Assembly: GCA_963702495.1 (NCBI GenBank)
Contig: CAVPDA010000011.1
Location: 1 to 64,000 of the forward strand
From: CAVPDA01 sp963702495
GTDB taxonomy: Bacteria; Pseudomonadota; Gammaproteobacteria; Burkholderiales; Rhodocyclaceae
Direction of reading: 5' to 3'
DNA: 64,000 bases
Part shown: one piece after another, positions 29,045-38,280 of the stretch
How the letters are laid out: every line of letters begins with the position of its first letter
Numbering within the stretch: position 1 is the first letter of the stretch
The notes under the pieces: model-generated
Told to the model about the DNA's origin: nothing
What the model saw: the letters and a program-made list of their open reading frames with translations, nothing else
The model's database searches: none
Program-made: the position numbers and the translations under genes

Positions 29045-30088
29045 TTAACCGCGAAGGTCCGCACCGAAGCGCGCCACGTACCAGGGCATGGCCTCCCGGA
29101 TGCCCTCGTCCAGGCGGTGAGTCGGCGCGTAGCCGAGCAACCGCCGCGCCTTCGTGATGTCCGCTTGCGAATGGCGCACGTCCCCCGGCCTGAATTCACG
29201 GTAGACCGGCGTCACCGCCTTCACCCAGGGCGCGCTCGGCGCCAGCGCATCGCGCAGCATTTCGAACAGCCGGTTGAGCGAGGTGCGATCGTCCACGGCG
29301 ACGTTATAGACCTGGCCGATCGCCGCCGGGTCGTCGGCCATCGCGGCCAGGAGGTTCGCCTGCACCGCGTTGTCGATGTAGCAGAAATCGCGGCTGGTCT
29401 CGCCGTCGCCGTTGATCGCCACTTCGTCACCCAACAGCATCGCGCGCACCCAGCGCGGAATGACCGCGGCGTAGGCGCCCTCGGGATCCTGGCGCGCGCC
29501 GAAGATGTTGAAGTAGCGCAGGCCGATCGTTTGCATTCCATAGCAGCGGCCGAACACATCGGCATACAGCTCATTCACCAGCTTGGTCACGGCATACGGT
29601 GACAGCGGGCGGCCGATCACCTCCTCCACCTTGGGCAGCGCCGGATGATCGCCGTAGGTGGAACTGGAGGCGGCATAGACGAAACGGCGTACGCCGCCAT
29701 CGCGCGCCGCCACCAGCATGTTGAGGAAGCCGTCGATGTTCGAACCGTTGGTGGTGATCGGGTCCGCCAGCGAGCGCGGCACCGAGCCCAGAGCCGCCTG
29801 GTGCAGCACGACATCGACATCGCGGCACGCCTCGCGGCAGGCATCCGCATCGCGGATGTCGGCCTCCAGGAAGCGGTGGGCTTTGCATTGCGCGGGCGGC
29901 ACCGCCGCCTGGACTTCCTCGATGTTGCGCCGATGGCCGGTGGCCAGATTGTCGAGCCCGACCACCGTCTGGCCGAGCTTGAGCAGTGTCTCGACCAGAT
30001 GCGAGCCGATGAAACCGGCGCTGCCGGTTACCAGCCAGCGCAAGGGCTCGCCAACCAGTCGCTGCCGTACGTCTTCGATTGAGTTCAT
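29045..30088 (-). CDS. UDP-N-acetylhexosamine/UDP-glucose 4-epimerase (NAD-dependent epimerase/dehydratase)
   Basis: 347 aa extended SDR. NAD motif GSAGFIGSHLVETLL (~residues 22-36), catalytic Ser-Tyr-Lys seen as ASSSTYGDHP and YAVTKLVNE (YxxxK), and RYFNIFGARQDPEGAYAAV typical of WbpP/TviC-type epimerases. It converts UDP-GlcNAc(A) to the galacto form. It sits 13 bp downstream of the nucleotide-sugar dehydrogenase, the usual pairing for making UDP-GalNAcA-type precursors for EPS. Substrate assignment is by family resemblance only. Confidence 0.82.
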   Translation of the reverse strand: MNSIEDVRQRLVGEPLRWLVTGSAGFIGSHLVETLLKLGQTVVGLDNLATGHRRNIEEVQAAVPPAQCKAHRFLEADIRDADACREACRDVDVVLHQAALGSVPRSLADPITTNGSNIDGFLNMLVAARDGGVRRFVYAASSSTYGDHPALPKVEEVIGRPLSPYAVTKLVNELYADVFGRCYGMQTIGLRYFNIFGARQDPEGAYAAVIPRWVRAMLLGDEVAINGDGETSRDFCYIDNAVQANLLAAMADDPAAIGQVYNVAVDDRTSLNRLFEMLRDALAPSAPWVKAVTPVYREFRPGDVRHSQADITKARRLLGYAPTHRLDEGIREAMPWYVARFGADLRG

Positions 30089-30101
30089 GGATGGGCAGAC
30101 C

Positions 30102-31382
30102 TCAGAGACGCCAGACGGTGACGCCTTCGCCGCCCAGGCTGACGGCGTCGAACTGGCTCTTGACGTCGGCCACCACGCCCTTCGGCTGCAGCTTGGCGAG
30201 ATAGTCGGAGAGCGGCCGTGCCTTGAACTGCCGGTGCGCGACGGCTGCCACGATCGCCGCTGCCTGAGGCAGCTGGTCCCAAGGCGTAAGCTGGACGCCA
30301 TACTCGTGCGCAGCCTCGGCCGGGTCGGCGACCGGGTCGTGCACGTGCACGTCGGCACCGTAGGACTGCAGCTCCCGTATGACGTCGATGACGCGGGAAT
30401 TACGCAGATCTGGACAATCCTCTTTGAAGGTGAGGCCGAGCACGATCACCGGCGCGTCCTTCACCATCCAGCCGTTGCGCACCAGGTGCTTCACGGTCTG
30501 CTCGGCGACGAACTTGCCCATGCCGTCATTGATGCGCCGTCCGGCCAGGATCACTTCCGGGTGATAGCCGAGCATCTCCGCCTTGTGGGTGAGGTAATAG
30601 GGATCGACGCCGATACAGTGCCCGCCGACCAGACCGGGACGGAACGGCAGGAAATTCCATTTCGTGCCCGCCGCCTGCAGCACCTCCAAGGTGTCGATGC
30701 CGAGGCGCTCGAAGATGATGGCCAGCTCGTTCATCAGCGCAATGTTCAGGTCGCGCTGGGTGTTCTCGATCACCTTCGCCGCCTCGGCCACCTTGATGCT
30801 CGAAGCCCGATAGACGCCGGCCGTGATGACGGAGCCATACATCTGCGCCACCCGGTCGAGCGTCTCCGGCGTATCGCCGGAAACGACCTTGGTGATCCGG
30901 GTGAGAGTGCGCTCCTTGTCGCCCGGGTTGATGCGCTCCGGCGAGTAGCCAACAAAGAAATCCTGCTTCCACTTCATGCCCGAGTACTTCTCCATGATCG
31001 GGATGCAGATCTCTTCGGTCGCACCGGGATAGACGGTGGACTCGAAAACGACCGTCGTTCCGCGCTTCATGTGCTTGCCGACGGATTCGGAGGCGCCGAT
31101 CAGGGGGCCGAAATCCGGCTGATGCGCATCGTCCACCGGCGTCGGTACGGCGATGATGATGAAATCCGCATCACCGAGCGCCGCCGCATCGGTGCCCACG
31201 GTCAGTCGCGTCGCCGCCTTGAGGTCCTGCGTGGAGACCTCGCCCGTCGGATCGACATGACGTTGATAATTCGCCACCTTCTCGTGCGACCTGTCGAAGC
31301 CGATGGTGCGCAACTTCTTGCCGAACTCGACGGCAAGCGGCAGCCCGACATAGCCCAAACCCACAACTCCAACCGTAGTCAT
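30102..31382 (-). CDS. Nucleotide-sugar dehydrogenase (WbpO/TviB-like)
   Basis: 426 aa. NAD-binding GVVGLGYVGLPLAVEFGKK (residues 5-23), VIIAVPTPVD region, substrate loop ESTVYPGATEEIC, catalytic Cys in GGHCIGVDPYYLTHKAE (~residues 261-277), and LGLTFKEDCPDLRNS near the C-terminal UDP-binding domain. It oxidises a UDP-HexNAc to the uronic acid using two NAD+. It precedes the epimerase in the same direction, and both feed the EPS pathway. Complete, with strong family fit. Confidence 0.87.
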   Translation of the reverse strand: MTTVGVVGLGYVGLPLAVEFGKKLRTIGFDRSHEKVANYQRHVDPTGEVSTQDLKAATRLTVGTDAAALGDADFIIIAVPTPVDDAHQPDFGPLIGASESVGKHMKRGTTVVFESTVYPGATEEICIPIMEKYSGMKWKQDFFVGYSPERINPGDKERTLTRITKVVSGDTPETLDRVAQMYGSVITAGVYRASSIKVAEAAKVIENTQRDLNIALMNELAIIFERLGIDTLEVLQAAGTKWNFLPFRPGLVGGHCIGVDPYYLTHKAEMLGYHPEVILAGRRINDGMGKFVAEQTVKHLVRNGWMVKDAPVIVLGLTFKEDCPDLRNSRVIDVIRELQSYGADVHVHDPVADPAEAAHEYGVQLTPWDQLPQAAAIVAAVAHRQFKARPLSDYLAKLQPKGVVADVKSQFDAVSLGGEGVTVWRL

Positions 31383-31912
31383 TGTTTTCCTTCCAGAGAC
31401 ACGAATTCAGTTTGTCTGCTGCCCGGCCTGGACCCGATGCAGGGCGTGGATCAAGCGCATGATCCGTTGGCAGCGCCCGGATCTCCGGCCCTTTGCCAGA
31501 CACAATCCAATTGTATCCATGATCGCCCGACTGCTCGCCACCAACCCGTTAGATGTTCCGCATGCACATTCGAAAATCGAGCCGGATGCGAGGACGGTCA
31601 GGACGGTCCCGCCCGCACCTTACCCAAGGCGTCGGTCTCCAGCCAATGGCTCGTCAGGACTCGGCCATGCTTGCCTTTGGCCGGCGAGAATCAAGATGGG
31701 CTCAGGCTAAAGCGATGGCAGACAGCGGCGGAAGGACGAACGCCGGTGACGAAGGGCGCGGCCTGGTCCCACCGTACAAGGCTATCGACGCCCTCCGGTG
31801 ACAGGCGGGATTCCAAATGCGCCGGAGTGAGTCGAGCGGTGCAATCGAAGGTAGCACCCGGGACACCACTCCAAATGCCGGAACCAGGCGCGACTTGGGC
31901 GGTGTCGGCGCA
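31383..31912. other. Intergenic region between the UDP-sugar dehydrogenase and lytic transglycosylase genes
   Basis: About 530 bp. Open frames here are shadows without domain or codon bias. It should contain the promoter for the dehydrogenase-epimerase pair. I see no defined motif. Confidence 0.4.
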
Positions 31913-32791
31913 TCAATCCAATTTTGCCAACTCGACCTTGCGCATCCGCGGCAATTCTGGCGACGGAGCGGTGACTTTGGCGTCGTACGGATGCGCATCC
32001 TCCCGGAACAGTTGCAGAATGCGCTTCACGTAGGCACGAGTCTCGGCGTAGGGCGGGATACCGCGGTGGCGATCGACCGCGCCTTCGCCGGCATTGTACG
32101 CCGCAGCCACCAACGCCACGTCGCCCTTGAAGTATGCGAGCAGCCATCTCAGGTAGGCCAGCCCACCGCGGATGTTCTGGACCGGATCGAACGGTTTCTT
32201 GACATTGAAGCGGGCCGAGGTCTCGGGTATGAGCTGCATCAGGCCCTGGGCGTTCTTCGGCGACTTCGCCTGTGCATTGAAGTTGGATTCCGTGCGGATC
32301 ACCGCAAGCGCGAGGTGAGGATTGACACGGTATTCCGGCGCCAGCTTCTTGACCAGATCGACCACCTTCTTCTGCCCGGCCGAGGTGGCCACAAACTCCC
32401 GCACAACGCCGATCTGCGCCAGCGCCTTTTCGCGCATGCATTGCGGCGTTCGAGCGACCGGTTCTCCGACCCGACGCAGCATGTTGCGCGCGTGTTCGTC
32501 ACCCTTCGCCGCCGCTGCCCGGAAGAAATACGCCGCTAGCGCATCGTCCCGCGCTACCCCCCGGCCATTGGCGTACATCCACCCGAGATTGAACTGGGCG
32601 CCGGCATCCCCCAACCGCGCGGCTTCGCAGTACAGGGCGATTGCCCGCGCCGGATCCTTTGGCACTCCCTCGCCATGTTCGTAGGCGATTGCCTGCTTGC
32701 GCAATGCAACGGGACGTGCCAGGGTCGCATCCGGATTATCCACCTGAGCCAGTGCACCAAAGCTCATCAGCATCGCAAACACGGGGACCAT
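31913..32791 (-). CDS. Lytic transglycosylase with Sel1-like repeats
   Basis: 292 aa from ATG 32791, which begins a signal peptide (MVPVFAMLMSFGALAQ). Residues ~30-105 hold Sel1/TPR-like repeats (AIAYEHGEGVPKDPARAIAL, GAQFNLGWMYANGRGVARDD). The C-terminal SLT domain has the catalytic Glu in VIRTESNFNAQAKSP and the motifs AQGLMQLIPETSARF and AAAYNAGEGAVDRHRG. It cleaves peptidoglycan in the periplasm, perhaps opening the wall for EPS export machinery. The frame stays open upstream to ATG 33019, so the start is uncertain. Confidence 0.78.
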   Translation of the reverse strand: MVPVFAMLMSFGALAQVDNPDATLARPVALRKQAIAYEHGEGVPKDPARAIALYCEAARLGDAGAQFNLGWMYANGRGVARDDALAAYFFRAAAAKGDEHARNMLRRVGEPVARTPQCMREKALAQIGVVREFVATSAGQKKVVDLVKKLAPEYRVNPHLALAVIRTESNFNAQAKSPKNAQGLMQLIPETSARFNVKKPFDPVQNIRGGLAYLRWLLAYFKGDVALVAAAYNAGEGAVDRHRGIPPYAETRAYVKRILQLFREDAHPYDAKVTAPSPELPRMRKVELAKLD

Positions 32792-33116
32792 TACGCTGAC
32801 CGGATTCGCGCTGCACTTCGCGCGCCGTGATGAGCCGGAAAGCAGTACGGCCACGAGATGGAAAACGCTGCGGATCGCCCCGCAGGTGCTCTCGAGGCGG
32901 AACGAGCGCGGACGCAGCGGATGTACCTGCGGAAACTTGGTGAAACGCCGTTCCGGACGCTCTTGGGCGTTGCGCCGGGGATATTTCACCGATATGACCG
33001 TCTCCGGATCGGACAGCATTGCGTCCTCCCTACGACCCCGGGGTCTTTGACGGTCGAGCAGGCGGGAGCCCTTCTCTAACCCCGGCCGTGGCCCGGGAGT
33101 CTGCCCGCGAAACGAG
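32792..33116. other. Region between EpsB copy 2 and the lytic transglycosylase
   Basis: About 325 bp. The transglycosylase frame is open to 33019, but the extra residues look non-coding apart from one hydrophobic stretch (SVFHLVAVLLS). No separate gene is seen. Confidence 0.4.
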
Positions 33117-34499
33117 TCACTGGGCTCCCGCCCCCGTCAAGACGACACCCACTGTCTCGAACAGAACCACCAGATCGAGGAACAGGGAGTGATTCTTCAC
33201 GTAGTACAAGTCGTACTGAAGCTTCTGCACCGCATCTTCCACGGTTGAACCGTAGTGGTAGCGCACCTGGGCCCATCCGGTAACACCGGGTTTCACGCTA
33301 TGGCGCGCCGCATAGAACGGGATCTCCCCCGACAACTGATCGACGAAGAACGGCCGTTCGGGCCGCGGGCCGACGAGGCTCATGTCGCCTTTCAGTACGT
33401 TGAAGAGTTGCGGCAGCTCGTCGATGCGCAGCTTGCGAATCACGCGACCGACCCGCGTCACACGGTCATCGTTCGACGCCGCCCAGCGCGGTTTGCCGTC
33501 CCCCTCCGCATCGGTGCGCATGCTGCGGAATTTAAGCACGCGAAAGACGCGCCCGCCCTGCCCCACGCGCTCCTGGCGGTACAGCACCGGGAACCCGCTT
33601 TCCAGAGCGATCAGGACGGCAGTGATGATCATCGTCGGCGACGCCGCCAACAGCAGCAGCAGCGAAAACACGATGTCGAACAGGCGCTTCATCACGACGC
33701 GCACCGTCCCCTGGCGAAATCCCTCGCCGAAGATCAGCCAGCTCGCCCGCAGCGAATCGAGCCGCACCTGACCAGTGGCACGCTCGTAATAGCTCGAAAC
33801 GTCGAGTACCCGTACCCCGGCCAGCTTGCAGGCCAGGAGATCATTGAGTGGCAGCCCGCTGCCGCGGCGTTCCCGCACCGCGACGACGACTTCGTCAACT
33901 TGGTTGCGGAGAACGGTATCGGCCAGGGACGATCCGCTCGGCAAAATCCGTTCGGCCGCAACATGACTCGGGTCACCATTCGACACACCCAGAAATCCAA
34001 CGATGCGTACGTCCGAGCCGAACTGTTTCAGCGACTGTTCCACGTCCGCCGCCTCGGCTCCCGTACCCAGGACCAGCACGCGGCGCACCAGCATCGGCGC
34101 CGCTCCGCCATGGGCGGCAAGGCCGCGGACCACCACCAGGACACTCAGCGCCAGCAGCGACGCCAGCTTCAGCGCCTCCAGCCGAAACTCACCCCAGGGG
34201 AGACCCTCGAAAATCCCATAGGCCACCGGTAGCGCCAGCAGCCACGACGTGAAAACCCGCGCCATCGTCTGGGCCCGGGTGCGGCGGCAGTTGCCCCGGT
34301 AAAGGCCGAGCGCAGTGTTAAGCACCACCATCGTCAGCGCGAACAGCAGGGCGGAGGGAATGACCACTTCCATCCCTGGTACGTCGCCATGGTAGAACCA
34401 CAATGCCGCCAGAACTACGGAGAGGAAGAGGAGCAAGGTATCGAGCACGACGTGCAAGATCGTGTTCGAGGGGAACCAGTGGCTGAACAGCCGAACCAT
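33117..34499 (-). CDS. epsB: EpsB-type undecaprenyl-phosphate sugar transferase, copy 2 (TIGR03013-like)
   Basis: 460 aa, intact. N-terminal helices, VLVLGTGAEAADVEQSLK (~residue 170), and the sugar-transferase domain with ESGFPVLYRQERVGQGGRVF, KFRSMRTDAEGDGKPRWAAS, LRIDELPQLFNVLKGDMSLV and PGVTGWAQVRYHYGS. It primes EPS synthesis by loading a sugar phosphate on undecaprenyl phosphate in the inner membrane. ATG 34499 has GGAGG about 8 bases upstream; the in-frame extension to 34649 lacks homology. It is the uninterrupted paralog of 24320..25703. Confidence 0.88.
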   Translation of the reverse strand: MVRLFSHWFPSNTILHVVLDTLLLFLSVVLAALWFYHGDVPGMEVVIPSALLFALTMVVLNTALGLYRGNCRRTRAQTMARVFTSWLLALPVAYGIFEGLPWGEFRLEALKLASLLALSVLVVVRGLAAHGGAAPMLVRRVLVLGTGAEAADVEQSLKQFGSDVRIVGFLGVSNGDPSHVAAERILPSGSSLADTVLRNQVDEVVVAVRERRGSGLPLNDLLACKLAGVRVLDVSSYYERATGQVRLDSLRASWLIFGEGFRQGTVRVVMKRLFDIVFSLLLLLAASPTMIITAVLIALESGFPVLYRQERVGQGGRVFRVLKFRSMRTDAEGDGKPRWAASNDDRVTRVGRVIRKLRIDELPQLFNVLKGDMSLVGPRPERPFFVDQLSGEIPFYAARHSVKPGVTGWAQVRYHYGSTVEDAVQKLQYDLYYVKNHSLFLDLVVLFETVGVVLTGAGAQ

Positions 34500-35487
34500 A
34501 TTATTGACCTCCGCGAGGAGTATTGTTTTTCTCGAGCTACCGCAATTCGCTGTGCGTCCGTTTCCGACCTTCGATGGCGCAAGCGACTTGCAGCGGCCCT
34601 TTCTTCTGTCCGGAGGCGAAACTTCCACCCCCTTTCTTAGTTGAAACACTTTACCGCGTCAGACTTTTTCTTACCGTGAAGTAGGTCACGCGCCTACTTG
34701 CCATTCGTGCGGAGTCTATCTCCCGTTCGCAATTTCCCGCATTGACCGATCGCAATCCCATTCCCTATGAGGGGAGTTTTTCATTGTATCGACAAACACT
34801 TATAGATCAATAAGACCAAGAGACTAGGACAAGCGGATGACTGTCCTCGGCCAATTCACCGGTTCCGGACCCAGGCCGGACTCCAATCCAGTTCCAACCA
34901 ACCACCGACGCGGCCGAATCGTATCGCCATCGCCAGGAAAGTAGCGTGAATTAAGTGGCAATGCGCCCCTTCTTGACTACCTCGCCGCAATGTCCGCCGC
35001 TTCGATTCCTCGTCCGCAGAGATCGCCACCCGCCCAAGGCGTCGATATCGGGGCGCCGGGACGGTGCTCTGGGCGCGAGCGCGGCGGGCCGGTGTCAAGC
35101 AACACCAACCGTACCTTCGAACGGGGAAATGGTCTGAGCGCGCCCGGGAATCATGCTGTCGCCATTCCAAGACATCGTAAGTAATTGTTATAGAAGCACT
35201 TATTAGAAGACGTCCGAACAAAGCGTCGGCTTATCAGCGACAGTTCCTTGTCCAAGCGGGCGTCCTATTTGCATGATTTCATGGAAGGTTATGTTGGCAC
35301 GAAAATCGCTTTGGAGCGTGGATTGAGTTTTTCCATATATGAGCCGGGATGCCCCATAAAGGGAACGTCCCTGCAGCCGCAATCCCAGCTTGATAACACA
35401 AGGAAGGGCGGTACCCGGAGATGGACCGTGCACCTTCCGGAACCCTCGGCTGGGTTCGGCCAATACGATTCTGGGAGAAAAAATTTC
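34500..35487. other. Long divergent intergenic region upstream of epsB copy 2 and the FN3 protein
   Basis: About 990 bp, more AT-rich than its surroundings. It holds a hairpin AAGTAGG/CCTACTT (34679-34685 and 34693-34699) on the epsB side and a sigma-54-like motif at 35294-35310 on the FN3 side. The leader between that motif and the FN3 gene contains short inverted repeats (for example AGGGA-ACG-TCCCT near 35360). No gene is supported. Confidence 0.5.
35294..35310 (+). promoter_or_regulatory. Sigma-54-like promoter motif upstream of the FN3 protein
   Basis: TTGGCACGAAAATCGCT has the GG-N10-GC spacing and a perfect TTGGCACG -24 element; the -12 element has TCGC in place of TTGC. The downstream gene starts at 35488, leaving a leader of about 165 bases. 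Confidence 0.5.
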
Positions 35488-36600
35488 ATGATTGCAGCTA
35501 TGAGCGCACGGGGGAGAACTCGCCTCCGCAGTTCGTCCGTCCTTTTTGGATTTCTCATGCTCTTGGCCATTCGTGCCGCCGCGTCCCAGGCATCGCTGGC
35601 TTGGGATCCCAGCCCGGATCCTTCCGTAACCGGATACGTGCTGTATTACGGGGAAGCTAGCCGGAATTACACGACGACAGTCAACGTCGGCAGCCAGACC
35701 AGCTATACCGTTCCCAATCTGTTGGAGGGGCATAACTACTTCTTTGCCGTTGCGGCGCACAATTCGACGGGAACCGAGAGCGCCCTGTCCAATGAAGCAA
35801 GCGCGTTCATGGCGGTTTCAGGACCGGTCCTGGGTACGGTACTGACGAGTGCCACGCTGCCATCCAGTCGTGCCGTGCAGGTCGGATCTTCCCTCACCAT
35901 TTTCGCCACCATGATCAACGCCGGATCGTCGGTTGGCACCGGCTGCTCGATCGGCTTGAACAGCAATGTACCCGCCACATTCGGCTACCAGACCACGAAT
36001 CCCTCGACCAACGCCTTGTCTGGAACCCCGAATGCCCCGGTGGACCTCGTGCCTGGCGCCTCCCAAAGCTTCGTGCTCAGTCTCACGCCTTCCGCGCCCA
36101 TCGACGCCACGGACGTACAATTCACGTTCAGTTGTGCGAATTCCAGCCCTGCCGGGGTACTGACAGGCATCAACACGCTGTTGCTCTCCGCCTCCACCAC
36201 GCCGACACCCGACGTGATCGCGCTGACTGCGACGACGAGCGCAGACGGCATCGTGACCATCCCCGGCACTTCGGGAACCGGCACGTTCGCGGTCGCCTCC
36301 GCCAACGTGGGCAGCGCCGGGGCAGTAACCGTCACCGCCGACACCGGCGGCACGGCCGTCCCGGTAGCACTGTCGGTCTGTCAGACGAACCCGAGCAACG
36401 GCGGCTGTCTTCAGCCGGCAGCCAGTTCCGTACCCGTAGCCGTCGCCGCAGGCGCAACGCCGACGTTCGCTGTCTTCATCGGAGGAACCGGTGCTGCCGT
36501 GCCGTTCAATCCTGCGAGCAACCGGGTATTTCTGCGGTTCCGCAACAGCGCGAACGGCGTCGTGGTCGGAGCGACCAGCGTCGCCGTCAAAACCCAGTGA
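35488..36600 (+). CDS. Secreted protein with N-terminal fibronectin type III domain
   Basis: 370 aa. Signal peptide (RSSSVLFGFLMLLAIRAAAS, cleaved near residue 32), then an FN3 domain starting ASLAWDPSPDPSVTGYVLYY and ending SALSNEASAF. The rest is Thr/Ser/Ala-rich and may form further beta-sandwich domains; two Cys pairs are present. There is no PEP-CTERM tail. The FN3 part is very similar to that of the protein at 46466 (VTLAWDPSPDTAVTGYSVYY). It is probably an extracellular matrix or EPS-associated protein. GGGAG upstream supports ATG 35488; ATG 35500 is an alternative. Confidence 0.7.
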   Translation: MIAAMSARGRTRLRSSSVLFGFLMLLAIRAAASQASLAWDPSPDPSVTGYVLYYGEASRNYTTTVNVGSQTSYTVPNLLEGHNYFFAVAAHNSTGTESALSNEASAFMAVSGPVLGTVLTSATLPSSRAVQVGSSLTIFATMINAGSSVGTGCSIGLNSNVPATFGYQTTNPSTNALSGTPNAPVDLVPGASQSFVLSLTPSAPIDATDVQFTFSCANSSPAGVLTGINTLLLSASTTPTPDVIALTATTSADGIVTIPGTSGTGTFAVASANVGSAGAVTVTADTGGTAVPVALSVCQTNPSNGGCLQPAASSVPVAVAAGATPTFAVFIGGTGAAVPFNPASNRVFLRFRNSANGVVVGATSVAVKTQ

Positions 36601-36636
36601 TTGGGTCGTATCTAAGAGCAGCGATGCAGTCTGTTC

Positions 36637-36662
36637 AACCCGCCACGACAACCTGGCGGGTT
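36637..36662 (+). terminator. Hairpin after the FN3 gene
   Basis: Perfect 9-bp stem AACCCGCCA / TGGCGGGTT with an 8-base loop, 37 bp after the FN3 stop codon. No long T-run follows, so termination strength is uncertain. Confidence 0.5.
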
Positions 36663-36696
36663 GTTCAGTTCATTGAGAAGGTTGGGGGGATTTGCA

Positions 36697-36843
36697 ATGG
36701 ACACTATGACAATTATCGTGGGTCTCGTCACATTCAATGTCGGCTTCTTGGTCGGCGCATTCTGGGTTTCATCCAAGAGGGCCGATGCTCAGGAGGTCTC
36801 GCGACAGGACGCTGCTGACTGGATGCGGGCCCGTCCGTACTGA
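36697..36843 (+). CDS. Small single-pass membrane protein
   Basis: 48 aa: MDTMTIIVGLVTFNVGFLVG begins one transmembrane helix (~residues 4-22), followed by a short charged tail ending DWMRARPY. A purine-rich GGGGGGA precedes the ATG. No family is recognised. It is placed just after the FN3 gene and its hairpin. It could be an EPS-locus accessory peptide; confidence rests on start context and membrane pattern only. Confidence 0.45.
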   Translation: MDTMTIIVGLVTFNVGFLVGAFWVSSKRADAQEVSRQDAADWMRARPY

Positions 36844-36952
36844 AGGAAATCGGTTCTCCGTTTCGGTGACCGCACTCATTTGAACCAATGGGGGGGAACG
36901 TACGGGAATCTACAATGCCGTTACCTACCGTTTCTCTCCCGTTGCCGGCGCC

Positions 36953-38058
36953 TCACAGGGCTCCTGCAATACCAGCAATGTCCTCGCCTATCGCCAGCGA
37001 TGCGGTCAGGCCCGGAGACTCGATCCCGAATAGATTGATCAGGCCGGGGACGCCATGCTGCTCGGCCCCCTGAAAAACAAAATCCGCGTCACCTCCGCCA
37101 GGGCCGCAGATCTTTGGCCGGATTCCCGCATATGCCGGATTGAGCGCTGCATCTCCTAATCCTGGCCAGTAACGCCGGATCGCGGCATAGAACTTCTCAG
37201 CGCGACTTGGCGAAACGTCGTAATTCTCTTCCTCGATCCATTCAACGTCCGGCCCAAACCGGGCCTGTCCTGCGAGGTCCAAGGTCAGATGAACGCCTAG
37301 GCCACCGGGCTCGGGAAGGGGGTAGACGAGCCGCGAAAACGGCGACCGTCCCGACAGCGAAAAATAGTTTCCCTTGGCCAGATATAGTGGCGGAATCGCT
37401 TGTACAGCAGCCCCATCGATTCCGAGCGCCACCCGTCGCGCACCGAGGCCGGCGCAGTTGATGACCGTCCGCGCACTTAATTCCGTCGGCTGCTCGCCTC
37501 CGACCGCAAGCACGATCCCGCCGCTTTCGGCCCGTCCGCCGACCACGGGAGCACGGTACGCGATCGTTGCACCTGAACGCTCAGCATCGCCAAGCAGCGA
37601 GAGCATGAGCGCATGCGAGTCCAAGATACCCGTCGATGGTGAGTGGAGCGCCGCCTTGCAGCGCAACTGCGGTTCCATCTTGACGGCTTGGCCTGCGTCG
37701 AGCATCTCGAGATCCTCGACACCGTTCGCCTTGCCCTTTTCATGGAGTGCGGTCAGCGCACCAGACTGCGCACCTTCGCTGGCAACGATCAGCTTGCCGC
37801 AGTTCTGGTGGGGAATGCCATGTCTCGCGCAATAGGAATAGAGGAGCTGCCTCCCCCTCACGCACAGCCTTGCCTTGAGCGAATTCTGCGGATAGTAGAT
37901 ACCGGAATGGATCACCTCGCTGTTGCGCGAGCTGATCCCGTGCCGAAATCGCGCTCGGCTTCCACCACCAGGACTTCCCGCCCGCCTGCGGATATCGCCC
38001 GCGCGACCGCAAGCCCTACTACTCCTGCACCGATGACAACGCAGTCAACGTCATACAC
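36953..38058 (-). CDS. FAD-dependent oxidoreductase, LhgO-like (L-2-hydroxyglutarate oxidase family, one frameshift)
   Basis: About 368 aa. The N-terminal FAD motif is VDCVVIGAGVVGLAVARAIS; the downstream frame resumes with SSRNSEVIHSGIYYP, a signature of L-2-hydroxyglutarate oxidases. The frames join at ~37945 by one missing base in a GGG run. The C-terminal part (GPGGGDADFVFQGAEQHGVP, NLFGIESPGLTASLAIGEDI) is complete. GTG 38058 is chosen: GGGAG lies nine bases upstream and the protein then starts VYDVDCVVIG as in the family. It would oxidise an L-2-hydroxyacid. It is the last gene on the minus-strand side of the EPS cluster; its relation to EPS is unclear. Confidence 0.75.
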
Positions 38059-38280
38059 CTCGGCTAACTCCCAATTCTTGGCTACGCAAGAGGCTGCCGC
38101 ACTGCAAATCGCGGGCGCTTCCAGATATGTATTGACCTCAGAGCCTTCCAAGATCGATCTGGTCCGCTACGTACGAGCACTCGATCGTCATGCGTCTGGC
38201 AATCGAGAATGGAGAATCCTGCAGATACGCCGTACATCGGCGACAGAGTGACATCGCGTGCTGCAATGGATTCGGGTTCC

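Noticed and set aside
35341..35470. Possible structured riboswitch in the leader of the first FN3 gene
   Set aside because: Several hairpins are present, but none matches a known aptamer core, so it is recorded only as a structured leader.
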